DNA from: Falsiroseomonas algicola
GTDB taxonomy: Bacteria > Pseudomonadota > Alphaproteobacteria > Acetobacterales > Acetobacteraceae
DNA: 64,000 nt
Direction: 5' to 3'
Assembly (NCBI RefSeq): GCF_011040385.1
Contig: NZ_JAAIKB010000013.1
Location: 62,001-126,000, forward strand
Below the pieces are notes generated by a model. The model had not been told where the DNA came from, did not search any database, and saw only the letters and a program-made list of their open reading frames with translations. Position numbers and translations under genes: made by a program. Positions 25,411-33,376 of the stretch are shown here, piece by piece; the first letter of the stretch is position 1; each line of letters opens with the position of its first letter.

Positions 25411-25860
25411 ATGTATCCCGTCGAGGTCGCCAAGGTCGCCGCCGCGCTGGGCGGCAGCCGCACGCTGAGGGCCGATGTCCGGTCGCTCGGCGAGCTGACC
25501 GAGGCGGTGGAGCAGGGCTTCCCGCGCGGCGTGGTCCGGGCGCTCGCCGATGCGGTGGTGCCGGGCGGGGACAGGGGCTCCACGCTGCGGCGCCAGGTCG
25601 AGGCGCTGGTCGCCTCCCCCGCCACGCTCAAGCGCAGCCCGCGTCTTTCCGCCGCGGCGAGCGAGCGCGCCGAACGCCTGGCCCGCATCGCGGCGCTGGC
25701 CAGCCAGGCGCTGGGGGAGGCGGCGGAGGCCAAGGCCTGGCTGACGGAACCCCACCCGCTGCTCGGCAACCGCCCGCCGATCGAGGTCGCGGCGACGGAT
25801 CTCGGCGCGCGGCAGGTGGAGCGGATGCTGGTCAACATCGAATACGGCCTGCCCGCCTAG
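25411..25860 (+). CDS. DUF2384 (Xre/MbcA/ParS) antitoxin
   Basis: Antitoxin of a type II toxin-antitoxin pair, 149 residues. The C-terminal DUF2384 domain is visible as EAKAWLTEPHPLLGNRPPIE followed by DLGARQVERMLVNIEYGLPA, the part that plugs the RES toxin. The N-terminal half (about 1-80) would be the DNA-binding Xre-like region. The toxin gene starts at the very next base after the stop. The start at 25411 is chosen because the palindrome at 25380-25395 then lies in the promoter. Confidence 0.9.
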   Translation: MYPVEVAKVAAALGGSRTLRADVRSLGELTEAVEQGFPRGVVRALADAVVPGGDRGSTLRRQVEALVASPATLKRSPRLSAAASERAERLARIAALASQALGEAAEAKAWLTEPHPLLGNRPPIEVAATDLGARQVERMLVNIEYGLPA

Positions 25861-26352
25861 GTGCGGGTCTATCGCCTCGGCACCGCGCAGCATCCGGTCT
25901 GGGATGGGCTCGGCGCCGCGCTGCATGGCGGGCGCTGGAACCCGCCGGGAAGGCCGGTGATCTACGCGGCGGCGACGCTGTCGCTCGCCATGCTGGAGCG
26001 GCTCGCGCAGCGCCGGAACCTGGGTGGCACGCTGCTGGTGGAGGCGGAGGTGCCGGACGACGTGGCGATGGAGGATCTCTGCGCCGCGCCGCCCATCGGC
26101 TGGCGCAGCCCCGGCAGCCCGGAAGCCGTGGCCGCCGGCGCCGCCTGGCTGGCGCGGGGGCGGACGGCGCTGCTGCGCGTGCCCTCCGCCCTGGTGCCGC
26201 GGGAGGCCAACATCGTCATCAACCCCGCCCATCCCGATGCCGCGCGCATCGTCGCCGGCCCGGTCGAGCCGCTGGACTGGGACCCCCGCCTGTTCGGCAT
26301 CCCGGCCCCCGCCACCGTTCCGCCGCCATCGCCACGCGGCCGCCGCGCCTGA
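25861..26352 (+). CDS. RES-domain toxin
   Basis: Toxin of the pair, 163 residues. Characterised RES toxins break down or transfer ADP-ribose from NAD+. The conserved residues are visible: Arg5 in YRLG, GGRWNPPG (Arg25-Trp26), Tyr35 in VIYAA, Glu46 in LAMLERLA, and a later Ser in RVPSALVP followed by NIVINPAHPDA. It has a GTG start directly after the antitoxin stop, so it depends on translation of the upstream gene. The Pro/Arg tail after residue 150 is not conserved. Confidence 0.92.
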   Translation: MRVYRLGTAQHPVWDGLGAALHGGRWNPPGRPVIYAAATLSLAMLERLAQRRNLGGTLLVEAEVPDDVAMEDLCAAPPIGWRSPGSPEAVAAGAAWLARGRTALLRVPSALVPREANIVINPAHPDAARIVAGPVEPLDWDPRLFGIPAPATVPPPSPRGRRA

Positions 26353-26363
26353 CCTGAAAACAC

Positions 26364-26381
26364 CTTGGGCGCGCCCAAGGG
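26364..26381 (+). terminator. Palindromic hairpin after the RES toxin gene
   Basis: CCTTGGGCGCGCCCAAGG is a perfect 18-bp palindrome starting 12 bp after the toxin stop codon. As RNA it forms a 7-bp stem with a CGCG loop. There is no T-run, so it may be a weak or Rho-assisted terminator, or an operator-like site. Confidence 0.5.
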
Positions 26382-26449
26382 CCGACACGGGGCATGCCCA
26401 TCCTACGTCCTGCGCCAGACATCACGGCGCAACCTGAAGGATGGATCCG

Positions 26450-26752
26450 ATGCGTTCCCTCTCCCGCCTGCCCCTCGCCGCCACGCTGATCCTGATCGGC
26501 GCGGTCCCCGCCTTCGCCCAAGGCACGAGCGGCAGCGTCACCTCCACCGCCCCCGTGACCTCCACCCGCCCCGCCGCGGTGGCACCCGCCGCGCCGGCGC
26601 AGCGCCCCGCGCAGGCGGCGACGCCGGCCAACCCGGGCGGCAACGTGCAGGCCACCACCCCGGCGGCGCGCCCAGCCACCCAGGGCCAGCAGGCCCAGCC
26701 CGCCCGCCCGGCCACGACCGCCGCCCCGCAGGCGCCGCGCGCGACGAACTGA
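26450..26752 (+). CDS. Small secreted Ala/Pro/Thr-rich protein
   Basis: Predicted exported protein of about 100 residues with no recognisable domain. A clear signal peptide (LPLAATLILIGAVPAFAQG) is followed by a low-complexity tail of Ala, Pro, Thr, Gln with few charges. The ATG at 26450 has AAGGA about 8 bp upstream; the in-frame ATG at 26441 overlaps that Shine-Dalgarno sequence. A good terminator follows, which supports a real transcription unit. Function unknown; it may be a cell-envelope linker or matrix protein. Confidence 0.65.
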   Translation: MRSLSRLPLAATLILIGAVPAFAQGTSGSVTSTAPVTSTRPAAVAPAAPAQRPAQAATPANPGGNVQATTPAARPATQGQQAQPARPATTAAPQAPRATN

Positions 26753-26790
26753 CGCAAGGCCACCGCTTCCCTCTCTCTCTCCCCGACTTG

Positions 26791-26835
26791 GCCGCCGTCC
26801 CCCCACCGGGGGCGGCGGTTCTTTCCGTTTTCCGT
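26791..26835 (+). terminator. Rho-independent terminator after the small secreted protein gene
   Basis: GC stem (CCGCCG, T bulge, CCCCC pairing with GGGGGCGGCGG) followed by TTCTTTCCGTTTT. It begins about 40 bp after the stop at 26752 and isolates this gene from acs. Confidence 0.7.
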
Positions 26836-26873
26836 CCCATTCGTTACCGATTTCCGCTGCACCGCAGCGCCGG

Positions 26874-26887
26874 TTGACGCATATCAA
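26874..26887 (+). promoter_or_regulatory. FNR/FixK-type box upstream of acs
   Basis: TTGACGCATATCAA matches the FNR/FixK dyad TTGAT-N4-ATCAA at 9 of 10 fixed positions (C for T in the first half). Its centre lies about 71 bp before the acs ATG, so a start point near 26922 would place it at the usual -41.5 activating position. Seen in sequence; regulation is inferred. Confidence 0.5.
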
Positions 26888-26951
26888 GGGCCATGGCCCA
26901 TTCGGCGCCTAGGAACCCGCCGCAAGGCCGGAACAAGGTTTGGGGACGCCC

Positions 26952-28892
26952 ATGTCTGATGCATTGATCGCCGTGAAGCCCGAGATCGCCGCCCGCGCCC
27001 ATGTGGACGCCGCGACGTACAAGGCGATGTACGACGCCGCCGCGGCCGACCCTGACGCCTTCTGGGCCGCGGAAGCCAAGCGCGTCGCCTGGATGAAGAC
27101 GCCGACGATCATCAAGAACGTCGATTTCGGCGGGACCTCCGGCAAGGTCTCCATCAAGTGGTTCGAGGACGGCGTCCTCAACGTGACGGAATCCTGCCTG
27201 GACCGGCATCTCGCGACGCGCGGCGACCAGGTGGCGATCATCTGGGAAGGCGACGACCCCAAGGCCGACAGCAAGGTCACATACAAGGACCTGCACGCCC
27301 GCGTCTGCCAGCTGGCCAACGCCATGCGCGGCATGGGCGTGAAGAAGGGCGACCGCGTCTGCATCTACCTGCCGATGATCGTGGAAGCGGCCGTCGCCAT
27401 GCTGGCCTGCGCCCGCATCGGCGCGGTGCACTCCATCGTCTTCGGTGGTTTCTCCCCCGACAGCCTCGCGAGCCGTATCCAGGACAGCGAATGCACCGTC
27501 CTGCTGACGGCCGATGAGGGCCGGCGCGGCGGCCGCAAGGTGCCGCTGAAGGTCAATGCGGATGAGGCGCTGAAGACCTGCCCCTCCATCCGGCACGTCA
27601 TCGTCGCGAAGAACACGGGCGGCGCGGTCGCCATGCAGGAAGGCCGCGACGTCTGGTGGCATGACGCCTGCGACAGCCAGCCGACCACCGCGGCGCCGGA
27701 GCCGATGGGCGCGGAGGATCCGCTCTTCATCCTCTACACCAGCGGATCGACGGGCAAGCCGAAGGGCGTGCTGCACACGACCGGCGGCTACCTGGTCTGG
27801 GCGTCCTTCACCCACCAGAACGTCTTCGACTACCGCGACGGCGAGATCTACTGGTGCACGGCCGATGTCGGCTGGGTCACGGGCCACACCTACATCGTCT
27901 ATGGCCCCCTCGCGAATGGCGCGACCACGCTGATGTTCGAGGGCGTGCCGAACTACCCCACCGTCTCCCGCTTCTGGGAGGTGATCGACAAGCATCAGGT
28001 GAACATCTTCTACACCGCGCCGACCGCGATCCGCGCCCTGATGCGCGACGGCGAGGCGCCGGTGAAGAAGACCAGCCGCGCCTCGCTGCGCATCCTCGGT
28101 TCCGTGGGCGAGCCCATCAATCCCGAAGCCTGGCTCTGGTACTACCGCAATGTCGGCGACGAACGCTGCCCGATCGTCGATACCTGGTGGCAGACGGAGA
28201 CGGGCGGCATCCTGATCTCGCCCCTGCCCGGCGCCATCGCGCAGAAGCCGGGTTCCGCGACGCTGCCGCTGCCCGGCGTCCGGCCCGCGCTGGTGGACAA
28301 TGACGGCAACCCGCTGGAAGGCGCGACCGAGGGCAACCTCGTGCTGCTGGACAGCTGGCCCGGCCAGATGCGCACGGTCTATGGCGACCATGAGCGCTTC
28401 CAGCAGACCTACTTCTCCACCTTCAAGGGCACCTACTTCACCGGCGACGGCGCCCGCCGCGATGCCGATGGCTACTACTGGATCACGGGTCGCGTCGATG
28501 ACGTCATCAACGTCGCCGGCCACCGCATGGGCACGGCCGAGATCGAGAGCGCGCTGGTCGCCCATCCGAAGGTGGCGGAGGCCGCGGTCGTCGGCATGCC
28601 GCATGAGATCAAGGGCCAGGGCATCTACGCCTATGTCACGCTGAAGGCCGGCGAGGAGCCGACCGAGGCGCTGCGCAAGGAACTCGTCGCCTGGGTCCGC
28701 AAGGAGATCGGCCCGATCGCCAGCCCCGACGCCATCCAATGGGCGCCGGGCCTGCCCAAGACCCGCTCCGGCAAGATCATGCGGCGCATCCTCCGCAAGA
28801 TCGCGGCGAATGAGACGGAGGCGCTGGGGGATACCTCGACGCTGGCGGATCCGGCGGTGGTGCAGGAGTTGGTGGACAACCGGGTTGGGTGA
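26952..28892 (+). CDS. acs: Acetyl-CoA synthetase (AMP-forming)
   Basis: Activates acetate to acetyl-CoA through acetyl-AMP. The 646 residues include the P-loop-like ATP motif [15 protein letters not shown], the acetate-pocket region [16 protein letters not shown], the core [10 protein letters not shown], and the hinge/C-terminal domain [20 protein letters not shown]. The acetylation-sensitive lysine is Lys608 in [11 protein letters not shown] (Lys609 in Salmonella), so control by an acetyltransferase/deacetylase is possible. The ATG at 26952 has GGGGA upstream; a TTG at 26940 is less likely. A paired-hairpin repeat begins 3 bp after the stop. Confidence 0.97.
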   Translation: MSDALIAVKPEIAARAHVDAATYKAMYDAAAADPDAFWAAEAKRVAWMKTPTIIKNVDFGGTSGKVSIKWFEDGVLNVTESCLDRHLATRGDQVAIIWEGDDPKADSKVTYKDLHARVCQLANAMRGMGVKKGDRVCIYLPMIVEAAVAMLACARIGAVHSIVFGGFSPDSLASRIQDSECTVLLTADEGRRGGRKVPLKVNADEALKTCPSIRHVIVAKNTGGAVAMQEGRDVWWHDACDSQPTTAAPEPMGAEDPLFILYTSGSTGKPKGVLHTTGGYLVWASFTHQNVFDYRDGEIYWCTADVGWVTGHTYIVYGPLANGATTLMFEGVPNYPTVSRFWEVIDKHQVNIFYTAPTAIRALMRDGEAPVKKTSRASLRILGSVGEPINPEAWLWYYRNVGDERCPIVDTWWQTETGGILISPLPGAIAQKPGSATLPLPGVRPALVDNDGNPLEGATEGNLVLLDSWPGQMRTVYGDHERFQQTYFSTFKGTYFTGDGARRDADGYYWITGRVDDVINVAGHRMGTAEIESALVAHPKVAEAAVVGMPHEIKGQGIYAYVTLKAGEEPTEALRKELVAWVRKEIGPIASPDAIQWAPGLPKTRSGKIMRRILRKIAANETEALGDTSTLADPAVVQELVDNRVG

Positions 28893-28894
28893 TT

Positions 28895-28950
28895 CCGGGG
28901 AAGGCGCTGCCTTCCCCGGACCCCTACCGCCAGGGGCGAGACGCCCCTGG
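28895..28950 (-). repeat. Paired-hairpin repeat after acs
   Basis: 11-bp stem CCGGGGAAGGC with loop GCT (28895-28919), a short linker, then 9-bp stem CCAGGGGCG with loop AGA (28930-28950). Read on the minus strand this is the A-linker-B layout of the family. It starts 3 bp after the acs stop, so it probably also ends or protects that transcript. Confidence 0.85.
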
Positions 28951-29029
28951 ACCGTCGGCAGAGGCGGGCGAAGGGGGGTAGCGTCCCGCCCCTCGCCATG
29001 GATACCTGTGCGCAACACAGGAGCCTCCC

Positions 29030-29860
29030 ATGGACCAGCCTGCCTCCCGCCTGCCTGACGATTTCCAGTCCCGCTACGGCGGCGCGGCCCCGGACGTGGC
29101 ACCGCCGGTGAATGCGGTGCTGGAGACGATGCTCGGCCACCGCTCCGTCCGCGCCTACCTGCCCGATGCGCTGGCGCCTGGCGTGCTGGAGACGCTGGTC
29201 GCCGCGGCGCAATCGGCGCCGACCTCCTCCAACCTCCAGGCCTGGAGCGTGGTGGCGGTGGAGGACCCGGAGCGAAAGGGGCGACTCGCGGACCTCTCCA
29301 ACAGCCAGCGCTTCATCCGCCAGGCGCCGCTGTTCCTGTGCTGGGTCGCGGATCTCTCGCGCCTGACCCGACTTGGCGAGGCGCATCAGCGCAGGCTGGA
29401 GGGTCTCGATTATCTCGAGAGCTTCATGGTGGCGCTGGTCGATGCCGCGCTCGCCGCGCAGAACTGCGTGGTGGCGGCGGAGAGCCTGGGGCTTGGTACC
29501 GTCTATGTCGGCGCGCTGCGCCATCATCCCGAGAAGGTGGCGGCGGAGTTGAATCTGCCGCCGAATGCCTTCGCCGCCTTCGGCTTGGCGGTCGGCCATC
29601 CTGATCCCGCCGTGCCGGGTGCCGTGAAGCCGCGCCTGCCCCAATCGCTGGTGCTGCACCGGGAGCAGTACGGGATTGCCGAGGAGAGCACCGCGATCGC
29701 GGGCTATGACAAGGCGCTCGGCGATTTCTCGCAGGCGGTCGGCATGGGCAGGCAGGACTGGACCCAGCGCATGATCAGCCGCGTCGGCACTGCGGCGGCG
29801 CTGTCCGGCCGCGACCGGATGAAGGAAGCGCTCACGGCGTTGGGTTTCGGCCTGAAGTAG
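29030..29860 (+). CDS. Nitroreductase-family flavoprotein (NfsA-like)
   Basis: FMN-dependent oxidoreductase, 276 residues, of the NADPH nitro/flavin reductase group. FMN-binding motifs: GHRSVRAYLPDAL near the N-terminus, AAAQSAPTSSNLQAWSVV, and ESLGLGTVYVGALRHHPEKV. The C-terminal extension (REQYGIAEESTAIAGYDKAL) is typical of NfsA-like enzymes. It is a single gene on the plus strand, between two hairpin repeats. The physiological substrate (quinones, nitro compounds or flavins) is not predictable. Confidence 0.93.
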   Translation: MDQPASRLPDDFQSRYGGAAPDVAPPVNAVLETMLGHRSVRAYLPDALAPGVLETLVAAAQSAPTSSNLQAWSVVAVEDPERKGRLADLSNSQRFIRQAPLFLCWVADLSRLTRLGEAHQRRLEGLDYLESFMVALVDAALAAQNCVVAAESLGLGTVYVGALRHHPEKVAAELNLPPNAFAAFGLAVGHPDPAVPGAVKPRLPQSLVLHREQYGIAEESTAIAGYDKALGDFSQAVGMGRQDWTQRMISRVGTAAALSGRDRMKEALTALGFGLK

Positions 29861-29867
29861 TCGCGGT

Positions 29868-29916
29868 CCAGGGTCCCGCTGGACCCTGGCGGGGGTGCAG
29901 GGGGCAGAGCCCCCTG
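29868..29916 (+). repeat. Paired-hairpin repeat between convergent genes
   Basis: Stem A CCAGGGTCC/GGACCCTGG (29868-29889), G-rich linker, stem B CAGGGGGC/GCCCCCTG with loop AGA (29898-29916). It fills the whole gap between the nitroreductase gene and the convergent GntR gene, where it can serve both as terminator. Confidence 0.85.
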
Positions 29917-29919
29917 CTG

Positions 29920-30627
29920 CTACAGCGTCGCCCGTCCCGCAATCTCGAACCTGTTCGCCGGCTGCACGAGGCGGGAGAAGGTCATCGCCTGCCCGTCCGT
30001 GAAGGTCGTGCGCTGGATCACCAGGCAAGGCTGGTTTCGCGGCACCGCCAGCAGCTTGGCCAGCGCGGCGTCGGGCAGGATGGCGGTGATGGATTGCTCC
30101 ATGGCCGTCGCGTTTCCCGCGCGGACCAGGTGGGCGAAGGTCGTTTCCGTCGTGTAGTCGCGGTCGAGGTAGCCGGGCGCGTAGCCCGGGCGGAGCCAGC
30201 GTTCCTCCTGCTGGATCGGCGCCCCGTCGCCGAGGTGGAGGATGGCGCTATGGGGTACGGGCGCGCCTGGCGGCAGCAGCAGGGCGGCGGCCGCTTCCGG
30301 CGGCGCCGGCGTGACGCCGAGGCGAAGCACGCGGCAGGTCCAGGCCATGCCGCGGGCGGCGATCTCGTCGGCGATGTCGTGGATGGTCATCAGCCCGAAG
30401 CGCGGCCGGGCGCGGGCGACGAAGGTGCCTACCCCCTGCACCTTCCGCAGCAGCCCTTCCTGGGCGAGTTCCGCGAAGGCGCGGTTCACCGTGATGCGGC
30501 TGACGCCGAGTTCCGGGCCGAGCGCGTTCTCCGACGGGATCTTCGTGTCCGGCGGCCATTCCCCGTTGAGGATGCGTCGCCGGACGTAGTCCTTCACCGC
30601 CGCGTAGCGCGGCTGTGCATCACTCAT
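29920..30627 (-). CDS. GntR-family (HutC subfamily) transcriptional regulator
   Basis: Effector-responsive repressor, 235 residues: N-terminal winged helix (VKDYVRRRILNGEWPPDTKI, LGVSRITVNRAFAELAQEGL) and C-terminal UTRA/HutC ligand domain (HSAILHLGDGAPIQQEERW, ending RLVQPANRFEIAG). It overlaps the oxygenase gene by 4 bp, so both are made from one mRNA. The dyad at 31636-31649 in the divergent promoter region is the probable target. HutC-type ligands are often small acids or amino acids related to the pathway controlled. Confidence 0.93.
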   Translation of the reverse strand: MSDAQPRYAAVKDYVRRRILNGEWPPDTKIPSENALGPELGVSRITVNRAFAELAQEGLLRKVQGVGTFVARARPRFGLMTIHDIADEIAARGMAWTCRVLRLGVTPAPPEAAAALLLPPGAPVPHSAILHLGDGAPIQQEERWLRPGYAPGYLDRDYTTETTFAHLVRAGNATAMEQSITAILPDAALAKLLAVPRNQPCLVIQRTTFTDGQAMTFSRLVQPANRFEIAGRATL

Positions 30628-31580
30628 CCCTGCTTGCGGTAGGCGAAGGCCTGGGCGAAGCGGCCGAGGATGTGTTCGCCGCAGGTCGTCGGCGGGTAGT
30701 GCGGGTCGGTGGCGCCCAGCGCGCGCGGATCGACGGGCGCCGAGAAATCGGGGTCGTAGAAGGTGGCGATGGACATGCGTTCATGCCCGCTGCGGTTCAC
30801 CACGCGGTGCGGCGTGCTGGCGAAGCGGTCATTGCTCCAGCGGCCGAGCAGGTCACCGACATTGACGACGAGCGTGCCCGGCAGCGGCGGCGCGGGAATC
30901 CAGGCGCCGGTCTGGCGTTCCTTCACCTCCAGCCCACCGCTGTCATCCTGCCAGAGCAGGGTGATGCAGCCGAAATCCGTGTGGGGGGCGACGCCGAAGC
31001 CATCCGTGTCGTCCGGCGCCTGGGGGGGATAGAAGATCGCCTGGGTCCGCTGCAGCGGGGTCTTGTAGTGCGGCGCGAAGAAGTCGCGATCGAGCCCGAG
31101 GCTGAGCGCGACCGCGCGCAGCAGCTTCGCCCCGCAGGCGCCGATCGCGTCGAAATAGGCCTCCATGGCCGGCGCCAGTTCCGGCACCTCGGCGGGCCAG
31201 TTGTTCGGGCCGCGCAGCTTCTCCCCGGCCAGGACGGTCGGGTGGTCGGCGGGCAGGTCGAGCCCGATGGAGAAGAACTCCTTCAGGTCGGGCTTCTTGG
31301 CACCCTCCATCACCGCGCCGCCGGCGGCGTGCCAGCCGCGATGGATCAGGTTCGCCTTGGTGCGCATCTTCACCTCCTGCGGCAGCAGGAAGAAGCGGCG
31401 CGCGGCGGCAAGGGCGGTATCGATCACCGCCTGCGGCACGCCGTGGTTGCGCACATAGAAGAAGCCCGGCCCCGTGCAGGCAGCGTTGATGGCGGCCGCC
31501 ACCGCTCCCTCCCCGCCCGGGCTGTCGAGCGGCGTGAGGTCGATGACCGGAAGGCTGCTGTTTCCAAGCTGGTGCGTCAT
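30624..31580 (-). CDS. 2-oxoglutarate/Fe(II) oxygenase, isopenicillin-N-synthase-like
   Basis: Non-haem iron oxygenase of the IPNS fold, 318 residues. The metal triad is visible: His200 and Asp202 in APHTDFGCITLL, and His258 in STPHRVVNRSG. Arg268-x-Ser270 (HERMSIATF) would bind 2-oxoglutarate. The N-terminal DIOX_N part reads LPVIDLTPLDS and GPGFFYVRNHGVP. The ATG at 31580 has GGGAG 8 bp upstream. It shares an operon with the GntR regulator and faces the ABC importer genes, which suggests it hydroxylates or oxidatively cleaves the imported compound. Not a beta-lactam pathway: no partner genes are present. Confidence 0.93.
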   Translation of the reverse strand: MTHQLGNSSLPVIDLTPLDSPGGEGAVAAAINAACTGPGFFYVRNHGVPQAVIDTALAAARRFFLLPQEVKMRTKANLIHRGWHAAGGAVMEGAKKPDLKEFFSIGLDLPADHPTVLAGEKLRGPNNWPAEVPELAPAMEAYFDAIGACGAKLLRAVALSLGLDRDFFAPHYKTPLQRTQAIFYPPQAPDDTDGFGVAPHTDFGCITLLWQDDSGGLEVKERQTGAWIPAPPLPGTLVVNVGDLLGRWSNDRFASTPHRVVNRSGHERMSIATFYDPDFSAPVDPRALGATDPHYPPTTCGEHILGRFAQAFAYRKQG

Positions 31581-31635
31581 GGTGCAAGCTCCCGCCAAGG
31601 TTGGGCTTGATGCGCAGGGAGGCCGACGATACGGT

Positions 31636-31649
31636 CATGACCTGTCATG
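31636..31649. promoter_or_regulatory. Operator-like dyad in the oxygenase/ABC importer divergent region
   Basis: CATGAC-CT-GTCATG is a perfect 6-bp inverted repeat with a 2-bp centre, 55 bp upstream of the oxygenase start and 104 bp upstream of the binding-protein start. The adjacent HutC-type regulator could control both directions through this site. Seen in sequence; binding is inferred. Confidence 0.5.
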
Positions 31650-31753
31650 TCAACCATGTCCCGGACAACCGGGCGGCGAGCCTGACAAGCGGGGAAGACG
31701 CCGGCGCGGCCCGGACGGAATTCACACGAGGCCCAACGGCCCAGGAGACGACG

Positions 31754-32596
31754 ATGACTGCCTTCACCCCGACCCGCCGCCAGGCGGGGCTGACCGCGGC
31801 TGCCGCGCTCTTCGCCCCGATGCTTGCCCCCCGCTTCGCCCACGCGAACAACCTCGAGAAGGCGCGCCGGGCCGGTGAGCTGATGATCGCGACCGAGCTG
31901 CACTTCGCGCCCTTCGACTTCACCGAGGGTGGCCGCCAGGTCGGCATGAACAGCGAGCTTTTCGCCGAAGTGGGCAAGGCGCTGAACCTGCGCATCCGCT
32001 TCCAGGACCTGCCCTGGCCTGGCGTGCTGCCCGGGCTGGAAGCCGGGCGCTTCGACCTCGTCGCCGGCCCCGCCACCATCACCCGCGCGCGGATGGAGCG
32101 CTACCGCTTCACCGCCCCCATCGCGGATGCCACCGTGGCGCTGCTGAAGCGCGCGAACGATGCCAGCATCCAGAAGCCGGAGGACATCAACGGCAAGACG
32201 GTGGGCTGCGCGCAGGCGACGGCGCAGCTGACCCAGCTGCAGAACTTCATCGCGTCCAAGGGACTCAACGTCCAGATCCGCGAATACCAGTCCTTCAGCG
32301 AGACCTATGCGGACCTCGCGGCCGGCCGCATCGTCGCGGTGGCCAATTCGCTGCCCAACATCGCCTATGTCGCGCAGCAGCGCCGCAACGTCTTCGCCGT
32401 GGTGAACCCGCCCTTCGGCGCCAAGGTCTATTTCGGCTATCTCGGCAGGAAGGACGCCGACACGGCGCCGCTGCTCGATGCCGTGGATGGCGTGATCGAT
32501 GCGATGCGCACCGATGGCCGCCTCGCCGCGCTGCAGACCAAGTGGTTCGGGCAGTCCTTCGAGGTGCCGGCCCGCGTCGTCGAAGCCAACGCCTGA
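31754..32596 (+). CDS. ABC transporter substrate-binding protein (amino-acid type)
   Basis: Periplasmic binding protein of family 3, 280 residues. The N-terminus has a twin-arginine-like export signal (TRRQAGLTAAAALFAPML). Domain signatures: LMIATELHFAPFDFTEGGRQ, MNSELFAEVGKALNLRIRF, PGVLPGLEAGRFDLVAG and a terminal TKWFGQSFEVP. The ATG at 31754 has AGGAG 6 bp upstream; a longer open frame from 31601 is not supported. It opens an operon with two permeases and an ATPase. The ligand is probably an amino acid or similar small acid linked to the divergent oxygenase. Confidence 0.93.
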   Translation: MTAFTPTRRQAGLTAAAALFAPMLAPRFAHANNLEKARRAGELMIATELHFAPFDFTEGGRQVGMNSELFAEVGKALNLRIRFQDLPWPGVLPGLEAGRFDLVAGPATITRARMERYRFTAPIADATVALLKRANDASIQKPEDINGKTVGCAQATAQLTQLQNFIASKGLNVQIREYQSFSETYADLAAGRIVAVANSLPNIAYVAQQRRNVFAVVNPPFGAKVYFGYLGRKDADTAPLLDAVDGVIDAMRTDGRLAALQTKWFGQSFEVPARVVEANA

Positions 32597-32629
32597 TATC
32601 AGCGGCCGCTTTCAGCGACTCGCTGATAT
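32596..32629 (+). repeat. Hairpin after the binding-protein gene
   Basis: Perfect 9-bp inverted repeat ATATCAGCG (32596-32604) and CGCTGATAT (32621-32629) with a 16-nt loop, starting in the stop codon. Hairpins in this position often stabilise the upstream mRNA so that binding protein is made in excess over permeases. Confidence 0.6.
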
Positions 32630-32640
32630 GATGTTCCGGG

Positions 32641-32730
32641 CCCTCAAACGCCGGGCGCCGGCTCCGCCGGCTTGGCTTCGCGGCATATGCCGCGGGCCGC
32701 ATTCGCGGCCTCGCCCGTCTTCGACGGGCG
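32641..32730 (+). repeat. Intra-operon multi-hairpin element, copy 1
   Basis: Begins CCCTCAAACGCCGGGC, then stem GCCGGC-TCC-GCCGGC (32657-32671), the linker TTGGCTTCGCG (32672-32682), a small palindrome GCGGCATATGCCGC, stem GGCCGC-ATTC-GCGGCC (32695-32710) and stem CGCCCGTC-TTC-GACGGGCG (32712-32730). Copy 2 is at 42398-42523 on the other strand with the same opening, loops and linker but different, still complementary, stem bases. Confidence 0.8.
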
Positions 32731-32761
32731 CAGGTTGCCCACTGCGACCGGAGTTGTGACG

Positions 32762-33376
32762 TTGGACTTCATCGCCGAAGCCCTGCCGCCCATGCTCTGG
32801 GCGGCAGGCAATACCGTGTGGATCTCGGCCGTGGGCATCGCCCTCGGCCTGGTCCTTGGCGTGCCCATCGCGGTGGGGTGCGAAGCCCGCCGCGCCTGGG
32901 CGCTCACCTATGTCAGCTTCTTCCGCGGCGTGCCGCTGCTGATCCAGCTGATGCTGGCCTATTACGCGCTCCCTTTCCTCGGCATCGACCTGCCCGCCTG
33001 GTTCGCCGCGACCGCGACGCTCGGCCTCTGCTGCGCGGCCTATATGGCGGAGATCATCCGCGGCGGCTTCGCCCTGGTGCAAAAGGGGGGGCTGGAGGCC
33101 GCGCGGCTGCTCGGCCTGACGCCGCGGCAGATCCTGCTGCGCATCCGCCTGCCCATCGCCATCCAGGCCATGCGCCCGGCCGTGATCAATGAGGCGATCC
33201 TGATCGTGAAGGCGTCGTCGCTGGTCTCCGTCGTCGGCATCCTGGAACTGACGCGAAGCTCCCAGGCCATCGCCTCCTCCACCTTCGAGCCCTTGCCGGC
33301 CTATGCGCTGTGCGGCGCCATCTACCTGGCAATGAACCTGCTGCTGACGCTGCTGGCGCGCGGGAAGGCCGCATGA
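32762..33376 (+). CDS. Amino-acid-type ABC transporter permease, first
   Basis: Inner-membrane permease, about 204 residues, with the HisM/GlnP fold: helices at the N-terminus (TVWISAVGIALGLVLGVPI), the conserved FFRGVPLLIQLMLAYYALPF, and the ATPase-contact loop ILRGGF-like/EAARLLGLTPRQILLRIRLP. Its frame extends upstream through the hairpin element; TTG at 32762 is chosen because GGAG lies 8 bp before it. GTG at 32756 is the alternative. It overlaps the second permease by 4 bp. Confidence 0.88.
   Translation: MDFIAEALPPMLWAAGNTVWISAVGIALGLVLGVPIAVGCEARRAWALTYVSFFRGVPLLIQLMLAYYALPFLGIDLPAWFAATATLGLCCAAYMAEIIRGGFALVQKGGLEAARLLGLTPRQILLRIRLPIAIQAMRPAVINEAILIVKASSLVSVVGILELTRSSQAIASSTFEPLPAYALCGAIYLAMNLLLTLLARGKAA

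Noticed and set aside
30624-31580. Beta-lactam biosynthesis (isopenicillin N synthase)
   Set aside because: Only the general fold and metal/2-oxoglutarate residues are shared; a true IPNS does not use 2-oxoglutarate, and no ACV synthetase or acyltransferase gene is present.
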